Counted from the stretch's first letter, positions 35,970 through 49,180 are shown. The stretch is 64,000 nucleotides of DNA from Diphasiastrum complanatum (GCA_029204225.1 CM055101.1:37801374-37865373); one strand, 5' to 3'. A program made the numbers and translations. Notes: generated by a model not told the origin, from the letters alone.

Positions 35970-38900
35970 TCCAAAGAAGCGTGGGATACACTTAAAGCAT
36001 CTACGAGACCTCAGATGTTTCTACTCGTCTCTTATTGAGGAAAAAGGTACTGACACTCAGAATGAGAGAAGGCACCTCAGTAAGCGACCAGCTGAATGAG
36101 TTCAAACAGTTGCTCAACCAACTGGCTACAATAGGTTCATCTATCTCAGAAGAAGTCTCTACCATGTCTCTTCTCGCCAGTCTTCCATCCTCCTACGATA
36201 ATTTAGTGTTGCTTCTTAGCAATACTTCTACGCTGTCTCTCCAAAAAATTGACACCAAGTCTGTTGCAGGAAGAAGTTAGGAGGAAAAGCTTGTCTACAA
36301 CAACGAGTAGCAAATCCATGGCACTCTACTCAAACAAGCAGCAGTCCAAGAAGAAGAAAGGCTTCAAGGATAAGAAGACAAAGGCGGAACATCCAGCAAC
36401 ATCGCAACCACAATAGTAGCAACACAGTCAGTCATTGTCCAAGACCAAGCTATTTTGCAGATACTGCAAAGAACCAATCATGACATCAAAGACTGTCGTA
36501 TCCTCAAGCGTAATGAAGCAAGGAAGAAGATGCAGCAGCAGCATGAAGGCTTCGGCACAATCAGAGGTTCCCAAGATGATGATAAAGCGCTGATGGTACA
36601 AGATCAACCCAGTAGAGATGCCCATCAATGGTATCTTGATTCAGGTGCTTCTCAACACATGACACCATGCAAAGACCTCTTCACTACAGTCACAGCTATA
36701 GAATCAAAGTATATCTTCTTTGGTGACTCCAGTTCACATCAAGTCGAAGGCCAGCTCTATTCGACTACAATTCTCTGATGGCATCACTAGGCAGCTTAAT
36801 GGTATACTTTATGTACCCAAGTTAACTAAGAACCTTTTTTTACTACAACTAATCAGTCTGTCTGTGAAAGTTGCTTACTAGGGAAACAACCTAGAACTAG
36901 ATTTCCAAGAGGACAAGCCAAAAGGGCGAAGTCCAATTTGTCACTAATACACAGTGACTTATGTGGTCCTATGAGCGTACCCTCCTTGGGTCAAGCTCTA
37001 TATTTTATTACATTCATTGATGACTACTCCTGATTTATTAGAGTCATGTTGATAAATAGCAAGTCGGAAGCATTTAGTTGCTTCAAAGGTTTCAAGCAAT
37101 ACGCTGAGAATCAAACTGGTCAGAGAGTCAAGGCCCTACGGTCTGATTCAGGGGGAGAGTACTTATTAAATGAAATGAAGGACTACCTATCTTCATGTGG
37201 CATGCACCATCAGTTTACCATGAGCTATATTCCACAACAGAACAAAGTAGCTGAACGGAAGAACCGCACACTGTTGGAAGCTACATGATCCATGACAGTT
37301 AACGCACATTTGTCTCAAACCTTTTGGACAGAAGCGATCTATATGGCCTGCTATCTGCAGAATTACTCTAGCGCTAAAGCAGTTGATTCCAAGACACCGT
37401 TTGAAGCCTAGTACGGCTACAAACCAAGCTTGAAACACCTATGTGTTTTTGGGTGTCTCTACTATGCACAAGTACCGTCTGATTTGAGGAAGAAGCTGGA
37501 CCCAGTAAGCTGCAAAAACATCTTCATCGGCTATTCAACATCACACAAGGCATATCGTGTATACGATGTTGTTACGGGCTAGATCTCAGTTAGTCGTGAC
37601 ATTGGCTTTCTTGAAGACAACTATCACAAATTCAAGCAGAAGCAGCCAATGTAAGAGCATGCCATAGCAGCTCCATCCTCCATCGATAGGCAACGACCTA
37701 TGACTGTTCAAACAACAGAATTCATCCCAATGGCTCCACTTACCGTCGATGAGCCTAGACCCACGATTGTTCAACCACAGGATGCTACGATCCCAGTCAT
37801 TCACCAAGGATAATCATCCACTTAAGCACCTGCAGTTATAAGGTCTACAAGACAACGACAGCAACCTGATCGTTTCACCCCTCATACATTCATCAGTCAT
37901 GATGAACCTGCCACTGTTGCAGAAGCACTGTCAATGCCCGATGCAGACAAATGGAAAGCTGCCATGAATGCTGAGTATCAGTCTCTAATGAAGAACAAGA
38001 CCTGGAGTCTTGTCAATGCTCCTATAGGTGTAAAACCAATTGCAACACGACTTTACCTCCTATTCCACAGATTCGAATGTGTATCTACAACGTAAAGAGT
38101 CAAGCTATGTTATAATAGCATTATATGTTGATGATTCCTTAATTATCAGCAATTCAAATCAGTTGTTACAAGAAAGTAAATCCTTACTTTCATTAGAGTT
38201 CGAGGTGACTGATTTAGGCCCAGTCCATTACCTTCTCCGTATGGAGATCAGCAGAGATCGCACGAGCAGAAGGATCACCATAAGCCAACAATCTTACCTA
38301 ATCAATGTACTTTGTAGATACGACATGGAGGATTGCAAACCCATAGATACTCCTATGGATCCAGGATGCAAGCTATCCAAAGACATGTGCCCAAGAACGA
38401 AGGCAAATCAGCACCTATCAGTCAGTCATAGGTTCTATCATGTACTCTATGATCTGCACACGACCTGATCTTGCATATGCTATGAGCACACTGTCGCAAT
38501 TCATGTCCAATCCAGGCCTATAACACTGGAAAGCCCTACAAAGAGTTCTGAAGTACATTCAAGCCCCAAAGCACTATGCCTTGAGTTACAATGACAACAC
38601 AGAAGCTGCACTCACACGGACTACCTATTCAGATTTTGATTGGGCAGGAGATGTAGATACCAGAAAATCCACATCAGGTTATATTTGTTTTATTGCAGGA
38701 GGACCCATTTCATGGAACAACAGAAAGCAGAAATACATTTTGTTGTCCTCTACAAAATCTAAATACGTTGCAGCTACATCAACAGTGAAGGAGATCATTT
38801 GGCTAAAAAGGCTGTTGCAGGATCTACAATCCCCACATATCAGTCCAACAATATTCCAATGCGACAATCAGAGCTGCATTGCTCTATCTCTGAACCCACG

Positions 38901-39093
38901 TACTCATGCTATAACTAAACACATAGAAGTTCAATTCCATTTTCTTAGAGAGAAAGTTCAGAACCTAGATGTTGTACTAAGTTACTGTTATACAAACAGT
39001 ATGTTGGCTGATATTTTGACAAAGCCATTGACTAGAGATAAACATTTCACTTTAGTAGAAATGATAAATCTCAATTGCAGATCAGATTCATAG
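35970..39093 (+). pseudogene. Ty1/copia element 3 gag-pol remnant
   Basis: Plus strand: Gag starts in mid-domain (EAWDTLKASTRPQMF) and continues LRMREGTSVSDQLNEFKQLL; knuckle CRYCKEPNHDIKDC; an intact protease loop WYLDSGASQHMTPCKDLF; integrase with HSDLCGPMS, FIDDYS, RSDSGGEYL and IPQQNKVAERKNRTLLEAT. RT begins TWSLVNAPIGVKPI and then jumps to QHDFTSYSTDSNVYL and YVDDSLIIS, so roughly 130 residues of RT fingers and palm are deleted. RNase H (SDFDWAGDVDTRKSTSGYI, LADILTKPLT) is nearly intact and ends at 39093. Stops and frameshifts occur at many places. Confidence 0.87.
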
Positions 39094-39539
39094 CAGTTAG
39101 CTTAAATTCCAACACAGATGTGTCGGTCGAGTCAAATTTGTCGGCCTCCTCAGATTTGTCGTTTGAGTCAAAATTTTTCAGGATGCTCATTACCAAATGG
39201 ATTTGGTCTTGAGCATATAAATCCAAGATTTCTCACTCCAAACTCTTTTTCTTGAAAAAATAACAAACAAGGGTTTGAAACTGACAATCTTAAAAAACAA
39301 GAGGAAATAACAAAATAGGAATCTGATAGGCACTACCCCACTAGCGACCTACACCAAAAGACTATGGCAACTGTCAGATTCAAAAAATACTGAGATTTGA
39401 GAAAGTTATAAACACTTTTACAAAACTAAGGCTGATTTTTACAAAAGCAAAGAGAAAAAACAGGCTAAGCAACAGTAGATGCTCAAAGGCTGCCCAAGGA
39501 TCAGCAATCCACCATAGGGCTGCAATTTGTAAGCTTCAG
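39094..39539. other. No gene; possible LTR remnant
   Basis: Non-coding. Repeated TTTGTCGG(C/T) words at 39125-39170 resemble those in the LTR region at 29.5 kb, which suggests leftover copia LTR sequence. Confidence 0.45.
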
Positions 39540-39783
39540 GGCTCTCATAACAAGCCAAGCATTGGCAACCAATCCCACATTCCATGCAAGGAGCAAGCAC
39601 ATAGAGATTGCTCACCATTTTGTGAGGGAAAAGGTTCAAGCAAAGGAGATCAAGTTACAACATGTATCTTCTTCAGGTTGCCTTGCTGATCTAATCACTA
39701 AAGCCTTGCCAAAGGCTTCATTTATCAAGTCAAGATCAGCCTTAGGTGTTGTAGATAGATGTACCATAGATGTATCAAGCTAA
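39540..39783 (+). pseudogene. Ty1/copia element 4, RNase H C-terminal end
   Basis: Open frame ending HARSKHIEIAHHFVREKV ... GCLADLITKALPKASF ... VVDRCTIDVSS. This matches the end of copia RNase H (RTKHI.. HFIRE, ADLLTKAL). A purine-rich tract (CTTGAGGAGGAG) and an LTR follow at once. Everything upstream in this element is missing. Confidence 0.82.
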
Positions 39784-39797
39784 AACTTGAGGAGGAG

Positions 39798-40447
39798 TGT
39801 TAGATTTTACAATTTTCACCTTGTAAATGTAATTAGTTTGATATCTATGTGGATCCACACGTGTGAGGACCTTTCCACACATGTGAAATGTTAAGCATAA
39901 AGTTCAAATCCATTGTATCTAGATTTTATTTGGGTCAAATGCCAAATCTCCTAAATTGTAGGAGTTATCTCCTGGAGTGTAGGAATCTAGAAGGTCAATC
40001 CTAGCCACCAATGATGATGTGGCAAATTAGTGGAAACTTAGCCAAAGTGGATATGGATAAGCACACGTGCTGGATATGGCTTAGAGAGAGATTATGAAGA
40101 TTTTGTATATCATCCATGTGAGATCCATTTTGAGGTTACTGATAAGAAACATTGATTTGCGAGCAATCTTGGTGATTTCACTTCTCTATGTATGTTCTTT
40201 GTGAATTAATGCTTAGGATCTTATAAGTAAACATATTTTTTGTTAGCAGGCCGTACAACAGCTGTACTTCACACGTGTGAAGGCTAATGATCATTATTCA
40301 TGATTGTTCTTGCTTGGATATGTAGAAATTGTCAAGTAGAAGCTAGATTTGGGTGCTAGTTTGGAGATAGATCAACATACCAGGTTGCCAATCACTCTTA
40401 TTGATCTTTTGCAGATCTATTTGAGTCCTATTCTCTGATTTTTGACA
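39798..40447 (+). mobile_element. 3' LTR of copia element 4
   Basis: Begins TGTTAGATTTTACAATTTTC right after the polypurine tract. The end is placed tentatively at TTTTTGACA. It contains four CACACGTG-type motifs (G-box core) at 39856, 39876 (CACACATGTG variant), 40062 and 40270. Confidence 0.6.
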
Positions 40448-43400
40448 TACACAAGTATAACCAAGCTATCAGTATTTCTCACACCTAATAGACTTCAAAC
40501 TCTTAGTTGTAGTTTTGTGTTTATTATGATTTTTCTTTTCTCCTCTTTTATTTGTACAAAGAAAAGTCAACAAAAAAAGATTTCACATAGGCTTTAGTGT
40601 TGTAAACTCTTGAAGCTATCCCGTTTACAATGTAATTTAGTCTTCCTCTTGCTATAGAAGTCATATTGACCAAGATTCATAAGATGGTTCGTGCTCTAAT
40701 TGCCTACCCATGAAACCACAAGTCCACAAGTCAAACCTCCAGGACCAACACCAATTGGTAGTTACAAAGGAGATCTATCAAGGGTATCTCTATGTCTATC
40801 ACCATTCTCCTCATTAAGAGCAAGAGCCATGACAATTTTTCTCTATACTATGTGGAGGGACCAAGCGGAGAAATGGCACATGTATATGCATCTCAGCTTC
40901 TACACAAAGGAATTTTACTAAATTTGGTCTATTGTTATGAATGTGGAGAAAGACATCACAAATTAGAATGTCCACACCATAGTGAGCTGACAAATATTCA
41001 AGGCATTATGTTTAGATTGGAATCTAGGACATCCATGTTATGATTGTCTATTGAGGTGGTAGCAAAAAGCCACATTGGTGAAATCCATAAATATTTGATC
41101 TCCATTTGTTTCTGAATTATTGTCTCCATTCTTCTGGAAATTGCTATTTCCATGAAAGATAGTAGTTGTGGTTTATTCGTGGTAGATGGAAAGAACACAA
41201 CACACATTCTCCACCCGTCCTATAGTCAAGGTGTGAAATGGTTTGAAGTTGAAGGCCCACTCACTAAAAAAGGCAATAAACATATAATCAAGGAGCAACA
41301 TTTTAATGTTGAAGCTCCCTCATTTTACAGGGTGGCCTTTGGACTTATCTTCAAATCCAAATTGAAGGCCATGGCCCCCTCGACCCTTCTTGAAACATGG
41401 ACTAATTAATATGTAGTCGAATGGCATGTAGATGCCTAGTACCCTTTAATCTCACAGGTGTATATATATTTTCTCATGCAAGAAAAAGAGAAACAAACAA
41501 TGGATAAACAATAAACCTACAAAAATTATGATTTGTTAAACAAGAAACCCAAGAGATCACGCCCAAAAATCACAAATTCAAATAAAATATCCTTCCCCAA
41601 TGTCAACAACATAAATTCCTATCATTTGAATTAAAAAGCACAACACCAACACATCATGATTGTTGCAACATAATTTCTAAGGCTTACAATGCTCAACCCA
41701 ACTGAAAATTTGTCAGCCAATGTTACAAGTAGCATAAAATCAATCATTCAAAATAGGAAATTAGGTTTTTTGGGCCATCGAAATTTTCAAAATGATCATC
41801 GAGCAGCCAATGAAGTGGCTTGATGATTGTCATAAATAATCATCGAGCGACCAATGGAGTGGCAAGCTTGATGATTGTCATAAATTTGCAAAATGTGATT
41901 AGCACAACAAAATGGGGAAATACTTCAAACTAAAAAAATACAAATGATCATTGTTGCAACATGGCTGGTTAGGCCAAGGTCAATTTATAGTGCTCACTAA
42001 GAACGGGTCCAATGGATTACTTTTAAATTTTGTCGGCCAATTTTGCAAGTAAGAGAAACAAAATCATTTAAAACAAAAAACTAGTATGTAATAGCTATTA
42101 GGAGACAAATTCTTTAAAGTACCATGTGAACCAGTGGAAATCACCTGCGCTAGGAGAGTGGTGAGTGATTATTATAAGAAATTTGGCCATCAGACATAAT
42201 GTAATTGGCCATAGAGAGAATGCCACTAGACAAACACAAGATCAATGAATTCGGATATTGTCAAATTAGTATATGATTATCACAAGAACTGCCATGACAT
42301 ATTACTCAAGATAATATGCCAAAAATGGATGGTCTAGTAGATTGCACGATGGACCGGATATCAAGCACTGGTGGAAGAGACTACATATTTCGGTTTTCAC
42401 AGTGCAATTCAAGTAAGAGATTGATACAAGCCCAAGATCGGCCATGCCCAGAACTTGGGAAAATAACAAACCAACAAATTTCTTGTAGAAATAAAAAGAC
42501 ATCAAAAAAAAGGGGAAGGAAAGAGAATGGCATGGTCAAGGGGTCACTAGCACTGATGGACGTGAAAAGGCAGGAGCGTTAGCTGGCCCCTGGCTGTCGG
42601 AGATGCGAGCCAAGAGGAGAAGAAGAACAAAAAATTAAACCAAAAAAAGCAACAAAAAGAAGAAGAAGAAGAAGAAGCACCAACAGCAGAATAGAGAAGA
42701 GAAGAGAGGAGTAGAATTAGAGGAAAGATAACTGCACTGTCTCATCATTTGTTCATCGTCATATGTGTGTGGTCAAGGGGAAAGCGTGTTGGGTTTTTCA
42801 GAGGAGATGGATCTATCCAATGGGCTGGAAAGGCTCCTTCCTGATGAGGACGCCACAGGAGCAGTAGAGCATTGAGCGGACACAGGAAAATCAAAAGAAA
42901 ATCGGTGAAAAGAGTGGCAGGAGCAGAGCATTGAGGAGACAAAAGCAAGCGCAAAATTAACGGCAACAAAGAGAGGAAGAAATGGCGAGATGGGTTGCTT
43001 GCAGTAGTCAGTTATGCCTGAAAAAGTGGGAAGAAGGTGGGATACCATACCAGATTTGGTTCGATAAATTGCGGAGACTTTTGTGAATGTCAACTTGTGA
43101 TCTGGCCGGCAGCAGGAAAGATCTGTTATTATTGTGCTCATTTTGCTGAAAGTATACTGTCATTGCGTGGCGCAGGAAAAATGGAATAAAGAGCATTTTA
43201 TAGAAATACGAGATGCAAATCTTAGTCTGAGATGTGTCAGAGATAAAGTGGGTTGGATAGATCCACCCATGAAGGGCTTTTTTGGGTGAAAACAGATCAA
43301 TTGAGATAAAATAAAATGGAAAGCATACTTGCAAAGGCGTTGGAATCCAAACTGAAGTACTGGTTGCGATCCTTCACTCGCGATCAATTCAAATTACATG

Positions 43401-44480
43401 GCAGGAGTGTGCTGCTTCACAATCTGGGTAAAGTGTCCTCTATGTTCGAAAGTTTGCATTCATAGCTGGGAAAACAAGTGGGCGCAGTTGAATCTGCATT
43501 AACTTGACTCTGGAAAAAATCTCTACACATATATATATACATATATATTTTGAAGTATGATTCTAGAACAGATTGCAACATTAGCTTGGTTTCCATAATC
43601 TCGAACTTGTGCGGCACCTTTTTGCTTAAACAGTTTTTCCACAATGTGGGTGCCCTTCTGCGCAATTATACTCCCCAAATGAAGTTTTTGCAAATTTTTT
43701 GAACATCAATTTCATCTTTCAGTTATAAGCTTAAAGGTTGACAATCTGCCTTGGAGTTTGTGTTTTTAATGACTAGAATTCATTCATCCTGGGTATGTCG
43801 TTGGCATGACTAAGAACCGGTGATGTAGAGAGCATATATGCACTTACAAAGTCAGGCTAACACCTAAAGGTAACATAGTAGGTACTTGTTAGTGTGGCTT
43901 TTGCAGCAACTAATCTTGAAAAGATTTAAAAGGTTTGGAGCTGTGAAGCATTCTCAACTAGCTCATATTAACATTGAGATCTCACATTTTCCTACTATTT
44001 CAATCACATGATTATCAACATCAAATCTTTTGCATACAAATAGGTTGTATGTATACTTCAAAATATAGCGGTATCCTAGTCATTTGCTGTTTTTGCCACT
44101 TTATGTTGCTGCATGCTTTTAACACGACAATTGGACTGCATTGAGAACATTTTGACGATTTATCCAACACCGTGGAAAGTCTTATGGACATATTGTCTAC
44201 ATTAGAATGTTTTTGAAGTAGCTGTTCTAAAGTTGTTCAAAGTGCCCTCTATGTCTTCCAAATTGATGAACAAGTGAGCGAAAAATGGAATACATGATGT
44301 CCTCATTGTGTGTGTGTTGTTGTCACCATATCACTGCCATTTAAGTGGCATATACAGTTTAATAACTTACATTAAAAGCGAAAGTCGTCGTTGTTTTTAA
44401 CTCTTCAACCAGGCTTTTCATTGATATGACAACTATAGACTACATTATCCATGAAAATTTATTGTTATTTGATGATACAG
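40448..44480. other. Largely empty region; small Cys-His open frame
   Basis: No intact gene recognised. A plus-strand open stretch at 40792-41043 includes YCYECGERHHKLECPHH, similar in spacing to the gypsy Gag cysteine cluster at 23.9 kb, so it may be a Gag-type remnant. At 41795-41880 a ~50-bp phrase (ATCATCGAGC.GCCAATG.AGTGGC) is tandemly duplicated. A (GAA)n run lies at about 42658-42677. Open frames on the minus strand at 42.7-43.4 kb have no recognisable domain. Confidence 0.5.
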
Positions 44481-44569
44481 ATTTGAATGGTGATGCTCTT
44501 CATGCCACTATTGGCCTTCCTCCAACATTGCGTGTCACACAAGCTAGGGTTGGAAAGTTGGAGATAAAG
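44481..44569 (+). pseudogene. Isolated exon resembling chorein-N of a VPS13/BLTP-type lipid transfer protein
   Basis: Bounded by a splice acceptor (GATGATACAG) and a donor (AAG then GTAAGGTTTTTT). It encodes LNGDALHATIGLPPTLRVTQ followed by ARVGKLEIK. From family knowledge this resembles the N-terminal chorein segment of plant bridge-like lipid transfer proteins (NGDALH..LGLPP.L.VT.A.VGKLEI). The next expected segment (LPSVSNVQ-like) is not found downstream, nor the earlier N-terminal exon upstream. It is therefore a captured or orphaned exon, or part of a gene with very long introns. Confidence 0.5.
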
Positions 44570-44959
44570 GTAAGGTTTTTTTCCCCTCTTCTGTATCATC
44601 ATATTTTAACATAAACTAAGTATTGTTCTTGTTGACTATGAAAAATTACCATTATTGGAGGGGTAAAAAACTAGTTGTTGTCAAACTAGATGAAAGCATT
44701 CAATATAATCCTTTGGCTTTGAAAATGTGTGTATTTTCAAGCAAAAAGGAGACATTGGAAAATATCAGGGTTAAGATAACAACAATCTCTCATGTGGTGC
44801 TTAATGAGAATACATACTAAATGATGTTTGCAAGCTTTGTTGTAGTCACTAGGTAACCCTAGTGTTGGTTGGTTTGAGTTCTTTATAAGAGTATATTCCT
44901 ATTAAAAATGTGAAGGAGTTGTTTAAAGTACCAGAATAAAGTGCTTGGTATGATTCAAA

Positions 44960-45105
44960 CATGAGGGTCCGGGCCAAAGTGCCCACGTCCGATGCCCGGT
45001 CCCGGACGCGTCCGACCCCCGGACGCGTCCTTTTTTTTTTAATTTTAATTTTTTTTTAAGGCTAGACGTGTCCAGCGTCCGGACGCGGATGCGTCCGGGC
45101 CCTGA
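44960..45105 (+). promoter_or_regulatory. Subterminal ACGCGTCC repeats of the hAT element
   Basis: GGACGCGTCC occurs twice, with further variants (GACGTGTCC, CGTCCGGACGCGG, GATGCGTCCGG), within 150 bp on both sides of a T/A run. Clustered short motifs near the end of a hAT element are typical transposase-binding sites. The role is inferred. Confidence 0.5.
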
Positions 45106-45192
45106 ACGCATATTTAAAAAAAAAAAAAACAAAATCACGCGGGCCTGCGGACAATCCGCAGAAGTTTCCGAGACAGAGAGAGGGCGGAAGAG

Positions 45193-45214
45193 GGAGAGAG
45201 AGAGAGAGCGTGGG

Positions 45215-45304
<90 letters not shown>
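45193..45304. repeat. (GA)n microsatellite
   Basis: Slightly interrupted at first, then about 45 pure GA units (45215-45304), upstream of the hAT BED exon. Confidence 0.95.
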
Positions 45305-45307
<3 letters not shown>

Positions 45308-45532
45308 TGTTTGTGTGTGTGTGTGACTTTTCTATTGTTGATTTGTGTGCATACAGTTGTGTGTGTGGTGATCTGTGTGTGAGAGCAAGAGAGGAAGAGA
45401 CAGAGAGTGAGGGACGAAGAGAGAGAGAGGATTTGTGCGTGTGCACTGTGTGTGTGTGAGTTTAGGATTTAGGTTTAAGGGTGCTTGGGTTTAGGGTGGG
45501 AGAGAGAGCTTGGATTTCCGTGCTTCTGTGTG

Positions 45533-45770
<238 letters not shown>

Positions 45771-47237
45771 TTCCCTCTGGGGTCGTGGACAGGTCCATGG
45801 CGGTGAACTCTGCCGAAGTGGCCATGTGCCGCAATTCGCCCTTGAGCTTGTGTAGCCGCTCAAGCATGATGAACTGGTAGGTGAAGCAGGTGCGAGCGGG
45901 CTTCTTCAAGTCGAGCCTGCATTGACAAACGGAATGTGAGGCATACATGAAACGAGCAAAAAAAAAGGAGCATCGTGAATGAGCCAAAAAGTAAGTGGCA
46001 GGTTACCTGCTGAATGTGCGGAAAAGGGCCGTCATGCGGTGCTTGCGTGTGACGAAGTCCACAACCGCAAGTGCCCTCGTGAGAATGTCACTGACCCAAG
46101 GCAGGCGCCCGATGGAATGCAGGAGGAGGTCCAGTGAGTGTGCGGTGCATGGAGTCCAGACAATGGAGGGGTAGTCTGCCATAAGAAGCTCCCCCATACC
46201 GCGGCAGTTGGACGCATTGTCCGTCACAACCTTTCGCGATATGTTCACGCGATCAGTTCACAGCTCGGAAACACATGCAAACAATCGAAAACTATGCAAA
46301 ACTATTGTATCAACATCAAGCAGCAAATGAGCAAGCAACCAATGAAAGAATATTATACCTGGACAACGCACTGTGGCCCGACCTCCTCGATCGCTGCGCG
46401 AATGATGCCGTAAATGTACTCGGCCGAATGCACTCTCCCTGCCTCGGAGGCGTCGATGTTGCGCAGGAACATGGAACCGTAACAACTGGAAACAATCACG
46501 TTGATGAGTGGACGTCTGCGACGATCAATCCACCCATCAGCCATGATGGAATTGCCGTATCTATCCCAAGCCTCGTGCAGTGCGGCCAGTCTCTCTCTGA
46601 TTGATGCAACCCGGTCCTGGAGCAAAGGGCCTCGTAGTGCGTCGGCTGTGGGTGGCTTGTAGCCGGGCCCGCAGACTGCAACTTTCGAGATAGCCTCTCG
46701 AAAGATGCGGGATGATGCCATGATAAAGGGGAGGTTCAGGTCATAGAACATCTGTGCTATGGTCCTGGTGGCCTCTCTGTGCTACCCCTCTCTAAAAGAT
46801 CCCGACATGGACATCTGTCTGGGGCCTTGGGATGTGGATGGCTGGGAGGATGCGGATGGACGATGCGGATCTGGAGGTGGTGGCATAGGTGCAGGTGCGG
46901 AAGCGGAGGAAGTGGACGGGCCGTACAAATCTGGCGGTGATGGCAGAGGCGTAGGTGCAGCAGTGGAGGCTGTGGATCCATGGGGAGTACGGGCGGTGGC
47001 GGTGGCGGGGGCGGCGGCGGGTGCGGATGCAGCGGCGGTGGCGGGTGCAGATGCGACGGTGGGGGTGGTGGGTGTACCAGTGGCAGGGGCGGTGGCAGTG
47101 GGTGCACCGGTAGAAATAGAGTCCGCGGCATCTGTGGACGGCTCGTCGTGCTCAGCAGCTGTCTCAGAATATGTCTCCATAATTCTAGCCCTCTCCGCAA
47201 CGGGGATGACCATACAAATGCCGATCCCGTAGCGTCC
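45771..47237 (-). pseudogene. hAT transposase central region, inverted
   Basis: Minus-strand order: GGRYGIGICMVIPVAERARI, an Ala/Pro/Thr-rich linker, an in-frame TAG near 46785, then FYDLNLPFIMASSRIFREAI, SIMADGWIDRRRRPLINVIV, an intron (about 46233-46358, GT-AG), VVTDNASNCRGMGELLMADY, CTAHSLDLLLHSIGRLPWV, a second intron (about 45920-46007), and LKKPARTCFTYQFIMLERLH to EFTAMDLSTTPEGT. These are the DUF659/catalytic-core landmarks of hAT transposases. They belong between the BED exon and the C-terminal exons that flank this block on the plus strand. Confidence 0.82.
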
Positions 47238-47269
47238 CCCCGTGGGTCGGTTGGCCTTCCACGAGATCC

Positions 47270-48612
47270 TCTTCATGGAGCCTTTTTGGGTGGGATGGGC
47301 CTCATTTACGAGTTCATGGACCGCATAGGCGAGTCTCTCCAGCGTTCTGAGCTGGACCCTGCCAGGTATAACTTTTTTCCGTCTCACCATCCTTACTTCC
47401 ATTTCGCACTCTGTTTCGTCTTGCTGCCGCAACACGATGGTATGTAACTGTTGCCTCCGCGTGGTTTGGTCCACAGGTTGGAGCCTATCAGGCGCTTGTG
47501 GCAGCGACGATGAGATAAGTTTCATCGGCCCATTCACAGTGTGGCCCACATACTGCATCCGCTGTTTCAGAGCGAGAGGCAGTACGACGATGCAGAGCTG
47601 CGTGCAGACTGGTTCACATACATCCGCCTCCTCAGCAGCGACACTGGGTTCCGCAGCAGGCTCGAGGTGCAGAGGCTCGGTTACAGGTAAACTCTTGATC
47701 TATCGTACGCTGTCGTTCGTTCAATTTCCCTGTGCAAGCTCAAGTGTACTCAAGCATATCGTCGCTCAACTGCAGGCACTCTCTGGGGCTGTTCGGCGAG
47801 GACCTTGCACGTGTCCGAGAGAACAGGCTCTTGCCTGTATCATGGTGGGAGAGCTACGGCGCCGAACAGCCAGACCTGAGGACGCTCGCGCTCCGAGTCC
47901 TTTCAAAGGTTTGTTGTCTGATCTCATTCATCCAACCAGTTTTCGCATTTTCTCTACAAGGTCAATACTCACTCGAGTTGTTGCCAATTAATGCAGGACT
48001 GTTCTGCTTGCGTGTGCGAGCGGAACTGGTCAGCGTTCAGCCTTGTTCACACGAACAGGCGGAACCGTCTTACGACGGAGCGGTGCAATGACCTGGTGTA
48101 CTGCAACACCAACACCAGAGTGGTTCGACGCATCACGGAGAGCATGAGGGCAGGAGGCGCACGCGCCCTACTGCTGCAGGTATATTTCGTTGCTCTGTCG
48201 TTTTGCTTTCGCATTGGTTTGAGACATTCAGTTTAATGCCCTCACGGTTGCTTCGGCTATTCTCACGAATGATTGACTTGCGCAGGTCAATCCCGATGAG
48301 TGCCTAGTTGCAGCGGCAGATCATGAGCCAGAGCCGGAGGTTGATCTAGACGATGCCACTCGGCATGCTCTGCGGGGTGATCCCGAGGATGATGCCGATG
48401 CCGATGAGACCACCACCCTCCCTGCTGACGTTCCATTGCCCTCCTCTGATGATGAGCCCACATATGATTCAGACGAGACGGTCGACCTAGCAGGGGATGG
48501 TCCACGTGCCCCACCCAGTACCCCCGCATCACGCCCCCTTTCAGATGATGGCTGGTCAGAGTTTGCGAGGGAGACAGAGGTTGCTGCCCAGAGACAGATA
48601 GTGCAGAGATGA
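47270..48612 (+). pseudogene. hAT transposase C-terminal exons (dimerisation domain)
   Basis: Plus-strand exons joined by GT-AG introns: to 47365 (MGLIYEFMDRIGESLQRSEL), 47477-47686 (FHRPIHSVAHILHPLF), 47776-47908 (LLPVSWWESYGAEQPDLRTL), 47997-48179 (CERNWSAFSLVHTNRRNRLT), 48286 onward. WWESYG and CERNWS..H...RNRL are hallmarks of the hAT C-terminal dimerisation domain. A TGA interrupts the second listed exon just before DKFHRP, at a place where relatives have Trp. The frame ends at a TGA at 48610, but in-frame coding continues to 48879 with RGRP AT-hook-like motifs (RGRGRPPGR, RPRGRPAKRGR), so that stop may also be a mutation. Confidence 0.83.
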
Positions 48613-48879
48613 CTCAGAGCATCACAGGCAGGCAATTCTTCTGAGAGACCCCCCCGTGGCAGAGGGAGACCCCCAGGCAGGAGTGTGCCACAGAGGGTTC
48701 CTTCCGGCAGACCCAGAGGCAGGCCAGCCAAGAGGGGACGCACTGATGATTTTTCTAGTCGTCTCTTGGCAGGCGTTGGCCCAGACTTAGAGGAGTCCCA
48801 GATGCCTCAGACTCCCAGCTTGACTTTGTATTTGACACCCCTGCAGATGCATCTGGCACGCAGAGGGATGATTTGTTAG

Positions 48880-49180
<301 letters not shown>

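Noticed and set aside
46757-47200. Pro/His/Leu-rich or Gly-rich open frames opposite the hAT linker
   Set aside because: These are other-frame readings of the GC-rich Ala/Pro/Thr linker of the inverted transposase segment.
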